NCBI GenBank assembly: GCA_030066475.1
Contig: JASJBO010000207.1
Coordinates: 1-17,820 of the forward strand
DNA: 17,820 bases
Source of the DNA: Myxococcota bacterium
Lineage (GTDB): Bacteria; Myxococcota_A; UBA9160; PR03
Direction of reading: 5' to 3'
Positions 7,309 through 16,328 of this stretch are shown piece by piece (positions within the stretch are counted from its first letter, which is position 1; each line of letters starts with the position of its first letter). The position numbers and the translations under genes are program-made. The notes under the pieces were generated by a model. The model was not told where the DNA came from, searched no databases, and saw nothing but the letters and a program-made list of their open reading frames with translations.

Positions 7309-7769
7309 TCCCCGAGCCGATCCGCGCCCGCATCGATGCGGAGATCGCCAAGGTGCCGCAGCGGCGGGGCGCCCTGCTGCCGGCGCTGCATCTGGTCGAG
7401 CGCGAGCTGGGCTGCGTGGCGCCCGAGGCCGCGCGCGAGCTGGCCGAGATCTTCGGGATCCGCCCCGTCGAGGTGATGGAGGTGGTCTCCTTCTACAACA
7501 TGTTCCACGAGCGGCCGCTGGGCCGGCACCGCGTGTACGTCTGCACCAACCTGCCCTGCTCGCTGCGGGGCGCGCGCGCCCTGCTGCGCGAGCTCGAGCG
7601 CCACCTGGACGTCGAGGCGGGCCGGACCACGGCAGACGGGCGCATCCACCTGGACCACGAGGAGTGTCTCGGGGCCTGCGCGTGGGCGCCGATGATGCGC
7701 GTGGACGACACCTATCACGAGGATCTCGACGCCGCGGCCGCCAGGCGGATCGTCGACGAGCTGGACTGA
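7305..7769 (+). CDS. nuoE: NADH-quinone oxidoreductase subunit E (24-kDa type)
   Basis: This 154-residue thioredoxin-fold ferredoxin subunit of the NADH module binds the off-path [2Fe-2S] cluster N1a. The four ligands are visible as C80-x4-C85 (VCTNLPCS) and C121-x3-C125 (ECLGACAWAP). The helical N-terminal part (LLPALHLVERELG, IRPVEVMEVVSFYNMF) is typical of the family, and the length is normal. The GTG at 7305 forms a GTGA overlap with the nuoA stop; another GTG one codon earlier is possible. nuoF follows after 3 bases. Its place directly after nuoA, where nuoB-C-D usually lie, is the odd feature of this operon. Confidence 0.95.
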   Translation: MIPEPIRARIDAEIAKVPQRRGALLPALHLVERELGCVAPEAARELAEIFGIRPVEVMEVVSFYNMFHERPLGRHRVYVCTNLPCSLRGARALLRELERHLDVEAGRTTADGRIHLDHEECLGACAWAPMMRVDDTYHEDLDAAAARRIVDELD

Positions 7770-7772
7770 CGC

Positions 7773-9068
7773 GTGCAGCGGGCTCCCCACGTCACCGGCT
7801 ACCTCACCGAGCACTGCGACGACGACGCGTTCGGCACGCTCGAGGGCTACCGGGCCCGCGGCGGCTACGAGGCCGCGAAGCGGGCCCTCACCGAGCTGAC
7901 GCCCGACGAGGTGGTCGAGCTGGTGAAGGACGCCGGCCTCCAGGGACGCGGCGGCGCCGGGTTCTCGGCGGGCCTCAAGTGGTCGTTCATGCCGCGCGAG
8001 GGCGACGGCCCGCGCTACCTGGTCTGCAACGCCGACGAGTCGGAGCCCGGCTCCTTCAAGGACCGCTTGCTGCTGGAGCGGGCGCCGCACCAGGTGCTGG
8101 AGGGCATCCTGATCGGCGCCTGGGCGACCGGCGCCGAGAAGACCTTCGTCTACGTGCGCGGCGAGTACGCGTTCCCGGGCCGCCAGCTGCAGCGCGCCAT
8201 CGACGAGGCCTACGCCGACGGCGTGCTGGGCGCCGACGCGCTCGGTACGGGCTTCCGCCACGACGTGATGCTCCACTTCGGTGCGGGCGCCTACATCTGC
8301 GGCGAGGAGACCGGGCTGCTCGAGTCGCTCGAGGGCAAGAAGGGGCAGCCGCGCAAGAAGCCGCCGTTCCCGGCCCAGGTCGGCGCCTTCGGGCGGCCGA
8401 CCACGGTGAACAACGTCGAGACCTTCTCGCACGTCCCGCACATCCTCAGGCACGGCGTGAGCTGGTTCCGCGCCATCGGCACCGAGCGCAGCCCGGGCAC
8501 CACCCTGTTCGGCGTCTCCGGCCAGGTGCGTCGTCCCGGCCTGTACGAGCTGCCGCTCGGCACGCGCCTCGACGAGATCGTGTTCGAGCACGCGGGCGGG
8601 CCCTTCGAGGGGCGCAAGGTCAAGGGCGTGATCCCCGGCGGCCTGTCGATGCCGATCCTGCCGGTCAGCCAGCTCGACGTGCCGATGGCGAACGAGTTCC
8701 TGCGCGAGCGCCACACCATGCTCGGCACCGGCGGCGTGATGGTGATGGACGACACGACCTGCATGGTGCGCGCGGGCTGCGTGATCACCTGGTTCTTCCG
8801 CGACGAGTCCTGCGGGCAGTGCACGCAGTGCCGCGAGGGCACCGGCTGGCTGCACAAGCTGATGCAGCGCATCGAGCGCGGCGCCGGCAGCGAGAGCGAC
8901 CTCGACCTGCTGCTCGACGTCGCCGGCAAGATGGAGGGCCAGACCATCTGCGCCTTCGCCGACGCGGCCGCGTGGCCCGTGCAGGGCCTGCTGCGCCACT
9001 TCCGCAGCGAGTTCGACGCGCACGTCCACCAGGGCAAGTGCCCGTTCCCCGAATCGTTCGAGCTCTAG
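7773..9068 (+). CDS. nuoF: NADH-quinone oxidoreductase subunit F (NADH-binding)
   Basis: This 431-residue subunit oxidises NADH, holding FMN and the [4Fe-4S] cluster N3 in the peripheral arm. The FMN/NADH site motifs are GRGGAGFSAGLKW (58-70), CNADESEPGSFKDR (85-98) and GAGAYICGEETGLLESLEG (170-188). Cluster N3 ligands are C347, C350, C353 (ESCGQCTQCREGTGW) and C393 (TICAFADAAAWP). All are intact, and the length equals that of typical bacterial NuoF. Translation starts at a GTG 3 bases after nuoE, and nuoG begins 2 bases after its stop, so the E-F-G set is tightly coupled. NADH input indicates a true NADH dehydrogenase rather than the NADH-module-free 11-subunit type. Confidence 0.97.
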   Translation: MQRAPHVTGYLTEHCDDDAFGTLEGYRARGGYEAAKRALTELTPDEVVELVKDAGLQGRGGAGFSAGLKWSFMPREGDGPRYLVCNADESEPGSFKDRLLLERAPHQVLEGILIGAWATGAEKTFVYVRGEYAFPGRQLQRAIDEAYADGVLGADALGTGFRHDVMLHFGAGAYICGEETGLLESLEGKKGQPRKKPPFPAQVGAFGRPTTVNNVETFSHVPHILRHGVSWFRAIGTERSPGTTLFGVSGQVRRPGLYELPLGTRLDEIVFEHAGGPFEGRKVKGVIPGGLSMPILPVSQLDVPMANEFLRERHTMLGTGGVMVMDDTTCMVRAGCVITWFFRDESCGQCTQCREGTGWLHKLMQRIERGAGSESDLDLLLDVAGKMEGQTICAFADAAAWPVQGLLRHFRSEFDAHVHQGKCPFPESFEL

Positions 9069-9070
9069 CG

Positions 9071-10609
9071 ATGCCGCGGATCACGGTCGACGGGGTCGAG
9101 CTCGAGGTCGCCGAGGGACGCACCATCCTGCAGGCGCTCGACGACCTGGGGCTCCTCATGAACGGCGTCGACGTGCCCCACTACTGCTGGCACCCGAAGC
9201 TCTCGGTCGACGGCTCCTGCCGCCTGTGCCAGGTCGAGGTGGAGGGCATTCCGAAGCTCCAGATCGCCTGCAACACGCCGGCGGCGGACGGCATGGTGAT
9301 CCACACCACCAGCGAGCGCGTGCGCCGCGCGCGCGAGGGCGTGATGGAGCTGCTGCTGGTCAACCACCCGCTCGACTGCCCGATCTGCGACCAGGCCGGC
9401 GAGTGCAAGCTCCAGGACTACGCCTTCGAGTACGGCGTGGCGCACGGCCGCAGCGTCGAGCCGCGGCGCGCCGGGCGCAAGCGCGTCGAGCTGGGACCCA
9501 CGATCGTGTTCGACGAGGAGCGCTGCATCCTGTGCCGGCGCTGCGTGCGCTTCTGCCGCGAGGTGCCGGGCACCGGAGAGCTGGCGGTGCGCGAGCGCGG
9601 CGACCGCTCGACGATCGCGACCTTCCCCGGCCAGGAGCTCGACAACGACTACTCGATGAACGTGGCCGACGTGTGCCCGGTCGGCGCGCTCACCACCCGG
9701 GACTTCCGCTTCCGGATCCGCGTGTGGTTCCTCGAGGACGTGCCCGGCGTCTGCACCGGCTGCGCGCGCGGCTGCAACGTGCACCTGGGGGTCGCCAACA
9801 ACCGGGTCTACCGCTACGTGCCGCGCCGCAACGACCGCGTGAACGGCACCTGGATCTGCGACGCGGGCCGGCTGTCCTACAAGCGGATCGGCGCCGAGGA
9901 CCGGATCACCGCGGCCTGGGTGCGCGGCGAGGACGGGGTGCGCCAGGAGCTGGCGGTCGACGCGGCGCTCGGCGTCGCGGCCGAGCGCCTGCGGCGGGTG
10001 ATCGAGACGCACGGCGCCGGCGCGGTGGGTGGGCTCGCCTCGCCGCACGCCACCAACGAGGACCTGCTGGTGCTGCGCCGCTTGCTGGCGGCGCTCGGGT
10101 CGACGCAGAGCGGCTTCGCGCTGGCGCGCGGCGCCGCGGACGACCTGCTGCTGCACGCCGAGAAGGCCGCCAACGCGGAGGGCGCGCGCCGCCTGGGCTT
10201 CGGGGACGCCGCCCCGCTGCTCGAGCGCCTGCGCGGCGGCGCCGTCGAGGCGCTGCTGGTGCTCGGGCACGACCTGCTCGATCCGGCCTACCGGGCGGGT
10301 CTCGACGCGCTCCGCGAGATCGACACCGTCGTCCTGCTCGACACCCACCACTCCGAGATCGAGACCGTCGCGCACGTGGTGATCCCGACGCGCCACGCCG
10401 CCGAGAAGCACGGGACCCTCACCAACGCCGACGGCCTGGTGCAGCGCGTCGTTCCGGCCGTGACGCCCGCCTTCGACGCGCGCGACGAGGGCGCGGTGCT
10501 CTGGCAGCTCGGGGCGGCGCTCGGCCTGGAGGGCTTCGCGGAGCCCTGGGACGCGCAGGGGCTCGCCCGCGAGCTCGACGCGGCGGCGCCGGCCGCGGAA
10601 GGCGCCTGA
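9071..10609 (+). CDS. nuoG: NADH-quinone oxidoreductase subunit G, short form
   Basis: This 512-residue subunit carries electrons through the peripheral arm. Ligand sets are visible in order: [2Fe-2S] N1b C39, C50, C53, C67; N5 as H99, C103, C106, C112 (HPLDCPICDQAGEC); N4 as C152, C155, C158 and C202 (CPVGAL); and an N7-type set C228-x2-C231-x3-C235 with C263 (WICDAGR). Beyond about 270 comes a molybdopterin-oxidoreductase-like region with LLVLGHDLLDPAY and VVIPTRHAAEKHGTLTNADG (436-455). It is far shorter than in E. coli NuoG (about 900 residues) or Thermus Nqo3 (about 780), so part of the large domain is missing. Both ends are clean: the ATG lies 2 bases after nuoF, and nuoH starts 2 bases after the stop. 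It therefore looks like a natural short form rather than a frameshift. Confidence 0.92.
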   Translation: MPRITVDGVELEVAEGRTILQALDDLGLLMNGVDVPHYCWHPKLSVDGSCRLCQVEVEGIPKLQIACNTPAADGMVIHTTSERVRRAREGVMELLLVNHPLDCPICDQAGECKLQDYAFEYGVAHGRSVEPRRAGRKRVELGPTIVFDEERCILCRRCVRFCREVPGTGELAVRERGDRSTIATFPGQELDNDYSMNVADVCPVGALTTRDFRFRIRVWFLEDVPGVCTGCARGCNVHLGVANNRVYRYVPRRNDRVNGTWICDAGRLSYKRIGAEDRITAAWVRGEDGVRQELAVDAALGVAAERLRRVIETHGAGAVGGLASPHATNEDLLVLRRLLAALGSTQSGFALARGAADDLLLHAEKAANAEGARRLGFGDAAPLLERLRGGAVEALLVLGHDLLDPAYRAGLDALREIDTVVLLDTHHSEIETVAHVVIPTRHAAEKHGTLTNADGLVQRVVPAVTPAFDARDEGAVLWQLGAALGLEGFAEPWDAQGLARELDAAAPAAEGA

Positions 10610-10611
10610 CC

Positions 10612-11769
10612 GTGCTGCTCGCCGTGATCCTGAAGACGCTCTTCATCGTGGTGGTCGCCATCGCCGCCTTCGCCCCGCTGATCACCTGGGTGGAGCGCAA
10701 GCAGAGCGCGCTCATGCAGGACCGGATCGGCGCCAACCGGGCCGACGTCGGCGGCATCCGGCTGCTGGGCCTGCTCCACCCGATCGCCGACGTGCTGAAG
10801 CTGATCGCGAAGGAGGACCACGTTCCCGCCGGCGCCAACCGCGCCCTGCACCTGGTGGCGCCCGTGATCGCGGCGGTCCCCGCGATCGTCTCGTTCGCCG
10901 TGATCCCCTACGGCGGGATCTACCGCTTCGGCGACACGACCGTGAACCTGGTGGTGGCCGACATCGATTGGGGCCTGCTGTTCATCTTCGCGGTCGGCTC
11001 GATCGCCGTGTACGGCACGGTGATCGCGGGCTGGGCCAGCAACAACAACTGGTCGCTGCTCGGCAGCCTGCGCGCGTCGGCCCAGATGATCTCCTACGAG
11101 GTCACCATGGGGCTCTCGGTGGTCGGGGTCTTCATGGTGTTCCAGACGCTGCGCCTCACCGACATGGGCGTGGCCCAGGACACCACCTTCCGGGTGCTGG
11201 GCTTCCTCGAGCACTTCGGCTGGGTCGAGTCGCTGTCCGCGCCGCTCTCGTGGGTCACGCTGCCGCGCTGGGGGATCTTCGTCCAGCCGCTCGCCTTCGT
11301 GATGTTCCTCACCTGCGTGATGGCGGAGAACAAGCGGCCGCCCTTCGACCTGCCCGAGGGCGAGAGCGAGATCATCGCCGGCTACCACATCGAGTACTCG
11401 GGCATGCGCTTCGGCCTGTTCTTCATGGCCGAGTTCATCGAGGTGGTGGTGATCGCCGGTCTGATGACGGCCATCTTCCTGGGCGGCTGGTCGATTCCCT
11501 GGCTGCCGCAGGAGACCCTGATCGGCGCGCTGGCGCCGGTCTTCGGCGAGGGCTTCGCCACCGGCGTGTGCCTGGTGGCCCACGTGCTCACGTTCCTGTC
11601 GAAGGTCGCGGTGATGATCTGGCTCCAGATGCAGATCCGCTGGACCCTGCCGCGGCCGCGCTACGACCAGGTGATGGACCTGTGCTGGAAGGTGATGCTG
11701 CCGCTCTCGCTGGCCAACGTGATGCTCACGGGCGTGGTGCTCCTGATGGCGCGGGGAGGGCCGGCGTGA
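10612..11769 (+). CDS. nuoH: NADH-quinone oxidoreductase subunit H
   Basis: This 385-residue membrane subunit (ND1 type) forms most of the quinone-binding chamber at the junction of the two arms. About eight hydrophobic helices are visible. Signatures are [18 protein letters not shown] (26-43), [19 protein letters not shown] and ISYEV in the central part, and [15 protein letters not shown] (from E239) followed by [18 protein letters not shown]. Together these form the acidic cytoplasmic loop that lines the quinone tunnel. The start is a GTG 2 bases after nuoG. Its stop overlaps the nuoJ start (GTGA). nuoI, which normally follows nuoH, is missing. Confidence 0.96.
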   Translation: MLLAVILKTLFIVVVAIAAFAPLITWVERKQSALMQDRIGANRADVGGIRLLGLLHPIADVLKLIAKEDHVPAGANRALHLVAPVIAAVPAIVSFAVIPYGGIYRFGDTTVNLVVADIDWGLLFIFAVGSIAVYGTVIAGWASNNNWSLLGSLRASAQMISYEVTMGLSVVGVFMVFQTLRLTDMGVAQDTTFRVLGFLEHFGWVESLSAPLSWVTLPRWGIFVQPLAFVMFLTCVMAENKRPPFDLPEGESEIIAGYHIEYSGMRFGLFFMAEFIEVVVIAGLMTAIFLGGWSIPWLPQETLIGALAPVFGEGFATGVCLVAHVLTFLSKVAVMIWLQMQIRWTLPRPRYDQVMDLCWKVMLPLSLANVMLTGVVLLMARGGPA

Positions 11770-12272
11770 GCGCGGCGGAGTGGTTCTTCTACGGCTTCGG
11801 CGCCCTCGCGGTCGGCTCGGCGCTCGCGATGGTGGCGAACGTGCGCAACGCGGTGGCGGCCGCGCTGAGCCTGATCGTCACGATGATCTCGCTGGCCGGA
11901 ATCTACGTGCTGCTCGAGGCGCACCTGATCGCCGCGCTCCAGGTGATGATCTACGCCGGCGCGATCGTCGTGCTGTTCCTGTTCGTCGTCATGCTGCTCA
12001 ACCTGCGGCAGGACCGCTTCCCGCGCTCGCGGCGCGGCGCGGTGCGGGCGCTCGCGCTCGGACTGGGCGTGGCGCTCGCCATCGGCCTGGTCTCGCTGCT
12101 GCCGAGCGCGCTGCCCGAGTCGCGTCCGCTGCCCGAGGGCTTCGGCGGCTACCGCGTCGTGGGGCTCGCGCTCTACCGCGACTTCGTGCTGCCCTTCGAG
12201 GCCAGCTCGTTCCTGCTGCTCGCCGCCATCGTGGGAGCGGTGGTCCTCGCGAAGCGGAGGCTCGACCCGTGA
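11766..12272 (+). CDS. nuoJ: NADH-quinone oxidoreductase subunit J
   Basis: This 168-residue membrane-arm subunit (ND6 type) has five hydrophobic segments. The family core is the third helix, [20 protein letters not shown] (51-70), containing the pi-bulge segment MIYAGAI that rotates during the catalytic cycle. It is followed by FVVMLLNL and a basic cytoplasmic stretch. Length is normal. The GTG at 11766 overlaps the nuoH stop (GTGA), and its own stop overlaps the nuoK start in the same way, indicating translational coupling across H-J-K. Confidence 0.94.
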   Translation: MSAAEWFFYGFGALAVGSALAMVANVRNAVAAALSLIVTMISLAGIYVLLEAHLIAALQVMIYAGAIVVLFLFVVMLLNLRQDRFPRSRRGAVRALALGLGVALAIGLVSLLPSALPESRPLPEGFGGYRVVGLALYRDFVLPFEASSFLLLAAIVGAVVLAKRRLDP

Positions 12273-12571
12273 TCCCGCTGGCGCACGTGATCGCGCTCTC
12301 GGCGATCCTGTTCTCGATCGGCGCGATCGGGGCGCTCACGCGGCGCAACCTGATCGTGGTGCTGATGTCGATCGAGCTGATGCTGAACGCGGCGAACCTG
12401 GCCTTCGTGGGCTTCGCGCGGGCCTGGGCGGCGGTCGACGGCCACGTCTTCGTGCTGATGGTGATCGTGGTGGCGGCCGCCGAGGTGGCGGTGGGCCTCG
12501 GCATCGTGATCGCCCTGTTCCGCAACCGCGAGTCGGTCGACGTCGAAGAGGCGAGCCTGCTCAAATGGTAG
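12269..12571 (+). CDS. nuoK: NADH-quinone oxidoreductase subunit K
   Basis: This 100-residue subunit (ND4L type) has three helices and takes part in the proton path of the membrane arm. The two key membrane glutamates are present at the same positions as in E. coli NuoK: E36 in [13 protein letters not shown] and E72 in [17 protein letters not shown]. The protein ends in LLKW. Its GTG start overlaps the nuoJ stop, and its stop lies inside the first codons of nuoL, a 7-base overlap. Confidence 0.97.
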   Translation: MIPLAHVIALSAILFSIGAIGALTRRNLIVVLMSIELMLNAANLAFVGFARAWAAVDGHVFVLMVIVVAAAEVAVGLGIVIALFRNRESVDVEEASLLKW

Positions 12572-14622
12572 AGACGGGCGCCGACACCGTGACGCGCTTC
12601 GAGTGGCTGCGCTGGATCCCGCTGCTCCCGCTGCTGGGTGCCGCGCTCCATGGCGTCATGCTCGGCCTGCTGCGGCGCGAGGCGCCGCGCAGCGCCGTGG
12701 CGATCGTCTCGTGCGGGGCGCCGATCCTGGCGTTCGTGCTCACGGGCGCGGCCTTCGTGCAGCTGGTCTCGCTGCCCGGCAACGGCGCGATCCTGGTCGA
12801 TCCCGTCTACGCCTGGCTCGGCGCCGGGCGCCTCTCGATCGACCTGGCCTTCCACTTCGACGCACTCGCCGCGGTGCTGGCGCTGGTGGTGACCGGCGTG
12901 GGCTCGCTGATCCACGTCTACTCGGTCGGCTACATGAGCCACGACGAGCGCGACGACGGCGGCTTCCAGCGCTTCTTCTGCTATCTGAACTTGTTCACTT
13001 GCGCGATGCTGCTGCTGGTGCTCGGGGACAACCTGCTGGTGATGTTCCTGGGCTGGGAGGGCGTGGGGCTGTGCTCCTACCTCCTGATCGGCTTCTGGTA
13101 CGGCGACCGCTGGAACGCCTACTGCGGCACCAAGGCGTTCGTGTTGAACCGCGTCGGCGACTTCGGGTTCCTGGTGGGCATGCTGCTGATCGTCTCGGCG
13201 CTGGCCGACGTCGGCGCGCCGTCGCTGGCATTCCGCGACGTCGCCGCCGCGATCGGCGAGCTGTCGGCGCGCACCGTGGCGGTGCCCGGCTGGCTGCCCG
13301 GTCCCGAGACGTGGCGGCTCACCACGCTGATCGGCCTGTGCCTGTTCCTCGGCGCCTGCGGCAAGTCGGCGCAGATCCCGCTCCAGACCTGGCTGCCCGA
13401 CGCGATGGCGGGCCCCACCCCGGTGTCGGCGCTGATCCACGCCGCCACCATGGTCACCGCGGGCGTCTACATGGTGTGCCGGATGGGCTTCCTGTACGCA
13501 GAGGCGCCTGGTGCCTCCGCGGTCATCGCCTGGACGGGGGCGCTGACCGCGCTGTGGGCCGCCACGGTGGCGGTGGCGCAGACCGACATCAAGAAGGTGC
13601 TGGCGTACTCCACCGTGAGCCAGCTCGGCTACATGTTCCTGGCGGCCGGCAGCGGCGCCTACGCCGCCGCGATGTTCCACGTCTTCACCCACGCCTTCTT
13701 CAAGGCGCTGCTGTTCCTGGGCGCGGGCGCGGTGATCCTGGCGCTGCACCACGAGCAGGACACCGACCGCATGGGCGGCCTGTGGCGGCGCCTGCCGCGC
13801 ACGCACGCGGTGTTCGCGATCGGGGTGCTCGCGATCGCGGGCTTCCCCGGGCTCTCCGGCTTCTTCTCGAAGGACGAGATCCTGCTGGCGACCTGGCTGT
13901 CGCACGGGCCTGGCCACGCCGCCCTGTACGCGATCGGGCTCGTCACGGCCGGGATCACCGCCTTCTACATGGTGCGACTCCACTGCCGCGTCTTCTACGG
14001 ACCCGCGCGCGTGCCCGAGGCCACCCGGGAGGAAGTGACCGATCCCGGTCCGGTGATCCTCCAACCGCTCTACGTGCTCGCCGCCCTGTCCGTGTTCGGC
14101 GGGCTCGTCGGGCTGCCGCAGGTCTACGGCGACTGGTTCGAGATCCCCGACTCGAACAGCTTCGCCAACTTCCTGAACCGGGTGGTGCCGCACGAGCCGC
14201 ACGCGATCGAGGCGAGCACCGAGCTGTGGCTCGGCGCGCTCACCACCGCCGTGGCGCTGGGCGGCGGCGGGCTCGCCGCGTGGCTGTACCTGCGACGGCC
14301 CGAGCTGCCGGCGCGCATCCGCGGCGCGCTGGGCGCGGGCTTCCGCCTGGTGCGCGACCGCTACTACGTCGACGAGGTCTACGACGCGCTGATCGTGCGG
14401 CCCCTGGTGCTCGTCTCGGACCGCGTGCTGTTCCGCGTGGTGGACGCCGGCCTGATCGACGGCCTCGCCGTGAACGGCACGGCCGCGACCGTGCGCGGGC
14501 TCGCCGCGCGCGGGCTCAAGCACCTGCACTCGGGCCTGACGCAGGGCTACCTGCTCGGGGTCGTGGTCGGCGGCGCCGGGGTCGTGCTCTGGCTGCTCCG
14601 CGGGATCGGCGGGTCGCCGTGA
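12565..14622 (+). CDS. nuoL: NADH-quinone oxidoreductase subunit L
   Basis: This 685-residue antiporter-like subunit lies at the far end of the membrane arm and pumps protons. Conserved points are [12 protein letters not shown] (117-128), the essential glutamate E165 in [19 protein letters not shown], lysine K267 in [18 protein letters not shown], the HAATMVTAG helix, and [18 protein letters not shown]. The C-terminal portion has [13 protein letters not shown] and a long helix region with a final membrane anchor, as expected of the lateral helix. The start ATG lies within the last codons of nuoK, and the stop overlaps the GTG of nuoM (GTGA). Confidence 0.96.
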   Translation: MVETGADTVTRFEWLRWIPLLPLLGAALHGVMLGLLRREAPRSAVAIVSCGAPILAFVLTGAAFVQLVSLPGNGAILVDPVYAWLGAGRLSIDLAFHFDALAAVLALVVTGVGSLIHVYSVGYMSHDERDDGGFQRFFCYLNLFTCAMLLLVLGDNLLVMFLGWEGVGLCSYLLIGFWYGDRWNAYCGTKAFVLNRVGDFGFLVGMLLIVSALADVGAPSLAFRDVAAAIGELSARTVAVPGWLPGPETWRLTTLIGLCLFLGACGKSAQIPLQTWLPDAMAGPTPVSALIHAATMVTAGVYMVCRMGFLYAEAPGASAVIAWTGALTALWAATVAVAQTDIKKVLAYSTVSQLGYMFLAAGSGAYAAAMFHVFTHAFFKALLFLGAGAVILALHHEQDTDRMGGLWRRLPRTHAVFAIGVLAIAGFPGLSGFFSKDEILLATWLSHGPGHAALYAIGLVTAGITAFYMVRLHCRVFYGPARVPEATREEVTDPGPVILQPLYVLAALSVFGGLVGLPQVYGDWFEIPDSNSFANFLNRVVPHEPHAIEASTELWLGALTTAVALGGGGLAAWLYLRRPELPARIRGALGAGFRLVRDRYYVDEVYDALIVRPLVLVSDRVLFRVVDAGLIDGLAVNGTAATVRGLAARGLKHLHSGLTQGYLLGVVVGGAGVVLWLLRGIGGSP

Positions 14623-16328
14623 GCCTGCTCGAGAGCCACGCGCTCGCGGTCCTGACCTTCCTGCCGCTCGTCACCGGGCTGGTGCTGCTGGCCTTCCCGC
14701 GGCTGCCCGAGTCGGCCTGGCGTGGCATCGCGCTGGCCAGCACCGGGCTCACCTTCGCGCTCGCGGTGCAGCTCTTCCTGGGCTTCGACCCGGCGCGCGG
14801 CGGCTTCCAGTTCGTCGAGTACGCGCCGTGGCTGCCGGCCTACGGGGTCAACTGGTTCGTCGGCGTCGACGGCACCAGCCTGCTGCTGGTGCTGCTCACG
14901 ACGTTCCTCACTCCGCTCGTGCTGCTCGGCTCCTGGACCGACGTGCGCCACTCGGTGCGCAGCTTCGTGTTCATGAACCTGTTCCTCGAGACCGGCATGC
15001 TCGGCGCCTTCGTCTCGCTCAACCTGTTCCAGTTCTACGTGTTCTGGGAGGTCATGCTGATCCCGATGTACTTCATCATCGGGATCTGGGGCGGGCCCCG
15101 GCGCGTCTACGCCGCGCTCAAGTTCTTCCTGTTCACGATGCTCGGGTCGCTGCTGATGCTGGTGGCGATGCTCGTGCTCTACCAGCTCCACGGCGAGCAG
15201 TTCGCCGTCCGCAGCTTCGACCTGGTGCGCGCGCCCGCGAGCGCGGTGCCGGGCCTGCTCGAGACCCTCGTGCCGGTGGGCGGCGACCCCTGGTGGAAGA
15301 GCCAGCTCTGGCTGTTCGGCGGCTTCGCGCTGGCCTTCGGCATCAAGGTGCCGCTGGTGCCCTTCCACACCTGGCTGCCCGACGCGCACGTCGAGGCGCC
15401 CACCGCCGGCTCGGTGATCCTGGCCGGTGTGCTCCTCAAGATGGGGACCTACGGCTTCGTGCGCTTCGCGCTGCCGCTGTTCCCGGTCGCCGCCGAGACC
15501 TTCGCGCCGGTGATGTTCGGGCTGGCGCTGGTCGGCATCCTGTACGGCGCGCTGGTGGCGATGGTGCAGACCGACGTCAAGAAGCTGGTGGCGTACTCGT
15601 CGGTCGCGCACCTGGGCTTCGTCGTGCTCGGCCTGTTCGCGCTCAACCCGGAGGGGCTCGAGGGCTCGATCCTGCAGATGGTGAACCACGGGCTGTCGAC
15701 GGGCGCCCTGTTCCTGCTGGTGGGCATGCTCTACGAGCGGCGTCACACCCGCGAGATCGCCGCCTTCGGCGGCCTGGCCAAGCCGATGCCGGTGTTCGCG
15801 GCCGGCTTCGGCATCGTGGCGATGTCGAGCCTGGGGCTGCCGGCGCTGAACGGCTTCGTGGGCGAGTTCCTGATCCTGGTGGGCGCCTTCCTGGTGAGCC
15901 CGTGGGTCGCGACCGCCGCCACCCTCGGTGTGATCCTGGCCGCCTGCTACCTGCTGTGGATGGTGCGCCGCGTGCTGTTCGGCCCCTGCGAGGATCCCGA
16001 GAATCTCTCGCTGATCGACCTCGGCCTGCGCGAGAAGCTGGTCCTGATCGCCTTCCTGGTCCCGATCGTGTGGATCGGTCTCTACCCCAACCCCTTCCTG
16101 CGCCGCCTCGACGCCTCGGTCTCCGACCTGCTGCACACGATGGAGACGCGGAAGGCCGCCGTCCTCGAACAGCAAGCAGACCCCGTAGCGAGCAACCACT
16201 CGCACAGCGCCCGAAGTTCCCCCGCAAGCGCCGGCGAAGCCGGCGCGCGCAGCGAGCCGCAGGCGAGCGAAGTCCATCAGGCCGTCTCCGCGTCGGCAAC
16301 CATCGCGGCCCGGAGCCCGGAGCGATGA
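14619..16328 (+). CDS. nuoM: NADH-quinone oxidoreductase subunit M with repeat-derived C-terminal tail
   Basis: This 569-residue antiporter-like proton-pumping subunit of complex I is normal up to about residue 508. Conserved points are the essential glutamate E144 in FWEVMLIPMYFI, lysine K243 in FGIKVPLVPFHTWLPDAH, the APTAGSVILAGVLLKMGTYG helix, and TDVKKLVAYSSVAHLGF. NuoM proteins normally end about where LLHTM (504-508) stands. Here about 60 further polar residues follow. Residues 535-556, including GEAGARSEPQASEVHQA, are encoded by a copy of the interspersed repeat found at 1-219. No membrane helix is predicted in the tail. The start GTG overlaps the nuoL stop. The stop TGA overlaps the nuoN ATG (ATGA), so coupling to nuoN has survived the lengthening. 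Confidence 0.95.
   Translation: MSLLESHALAVLTFLPLVTGLVLLAFPRLPESAWRGIALASTGLTFALAVQLFLGFDPARGGFQFVEYAPWLPAYGVNWFVGVDGTSLLLVLLTTFLTPLVLLGSWTDVRHSVRSFVFMNLFLETGMLGAFVSLNLFQFYVFWEVMLIPMYFIIGIWGGPRRVYAALKFFLFTMLGSLLMLVAMLVLYQLHGEQFAVRSFDLVRAPASAVPGLLETLVPVGGDPWWKSQLWLFGGFALAFGIKVPLVPFHTWLPDAHVEAPTAGSVILAGVLLKMGTYGFVRFALPLFPVAAETFAPVMFGLALVGILYGALVAMVQTDVKKLVAYSSVAHLGFVVLGLFALNPEGLEGSILQMVNHGLSTGALFLLVGMLYERRHTREIAAFGGLAKPMPVFAAGFGIVAMSSLGLPALNGFVGEFLILVGAFLVSPWVATAATLGVILAACYLLWMVRRVLFGPCEDPENLSLIDLGLREKLVLIAFLVPIVWIGLYPNPFLRRLDASVSDLLHTMETRKAAVLEQQADPVASNHSHSARSSPASAGEAGARSEPQASEVHQAVSASATIAARSPER
16220..16287. repeat. Single copy of the interspersed repeat inside the 3' end of nuoM
   Basis: These 68 bp align without gaps to 69-136 of the left array and differ at three bases (CC for GA, and C for A). 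Two of the changes create CGCCGGC-GAA-GCCGGCG, a perfect 7-bp stem with a GAA triloop (around 16229-16245) that the other copies lack. Unlike the copies at 1-219 and 2531-2719, this one reads in the opposite orientation relative to its host gene and is translated. Confidence 0.95.
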
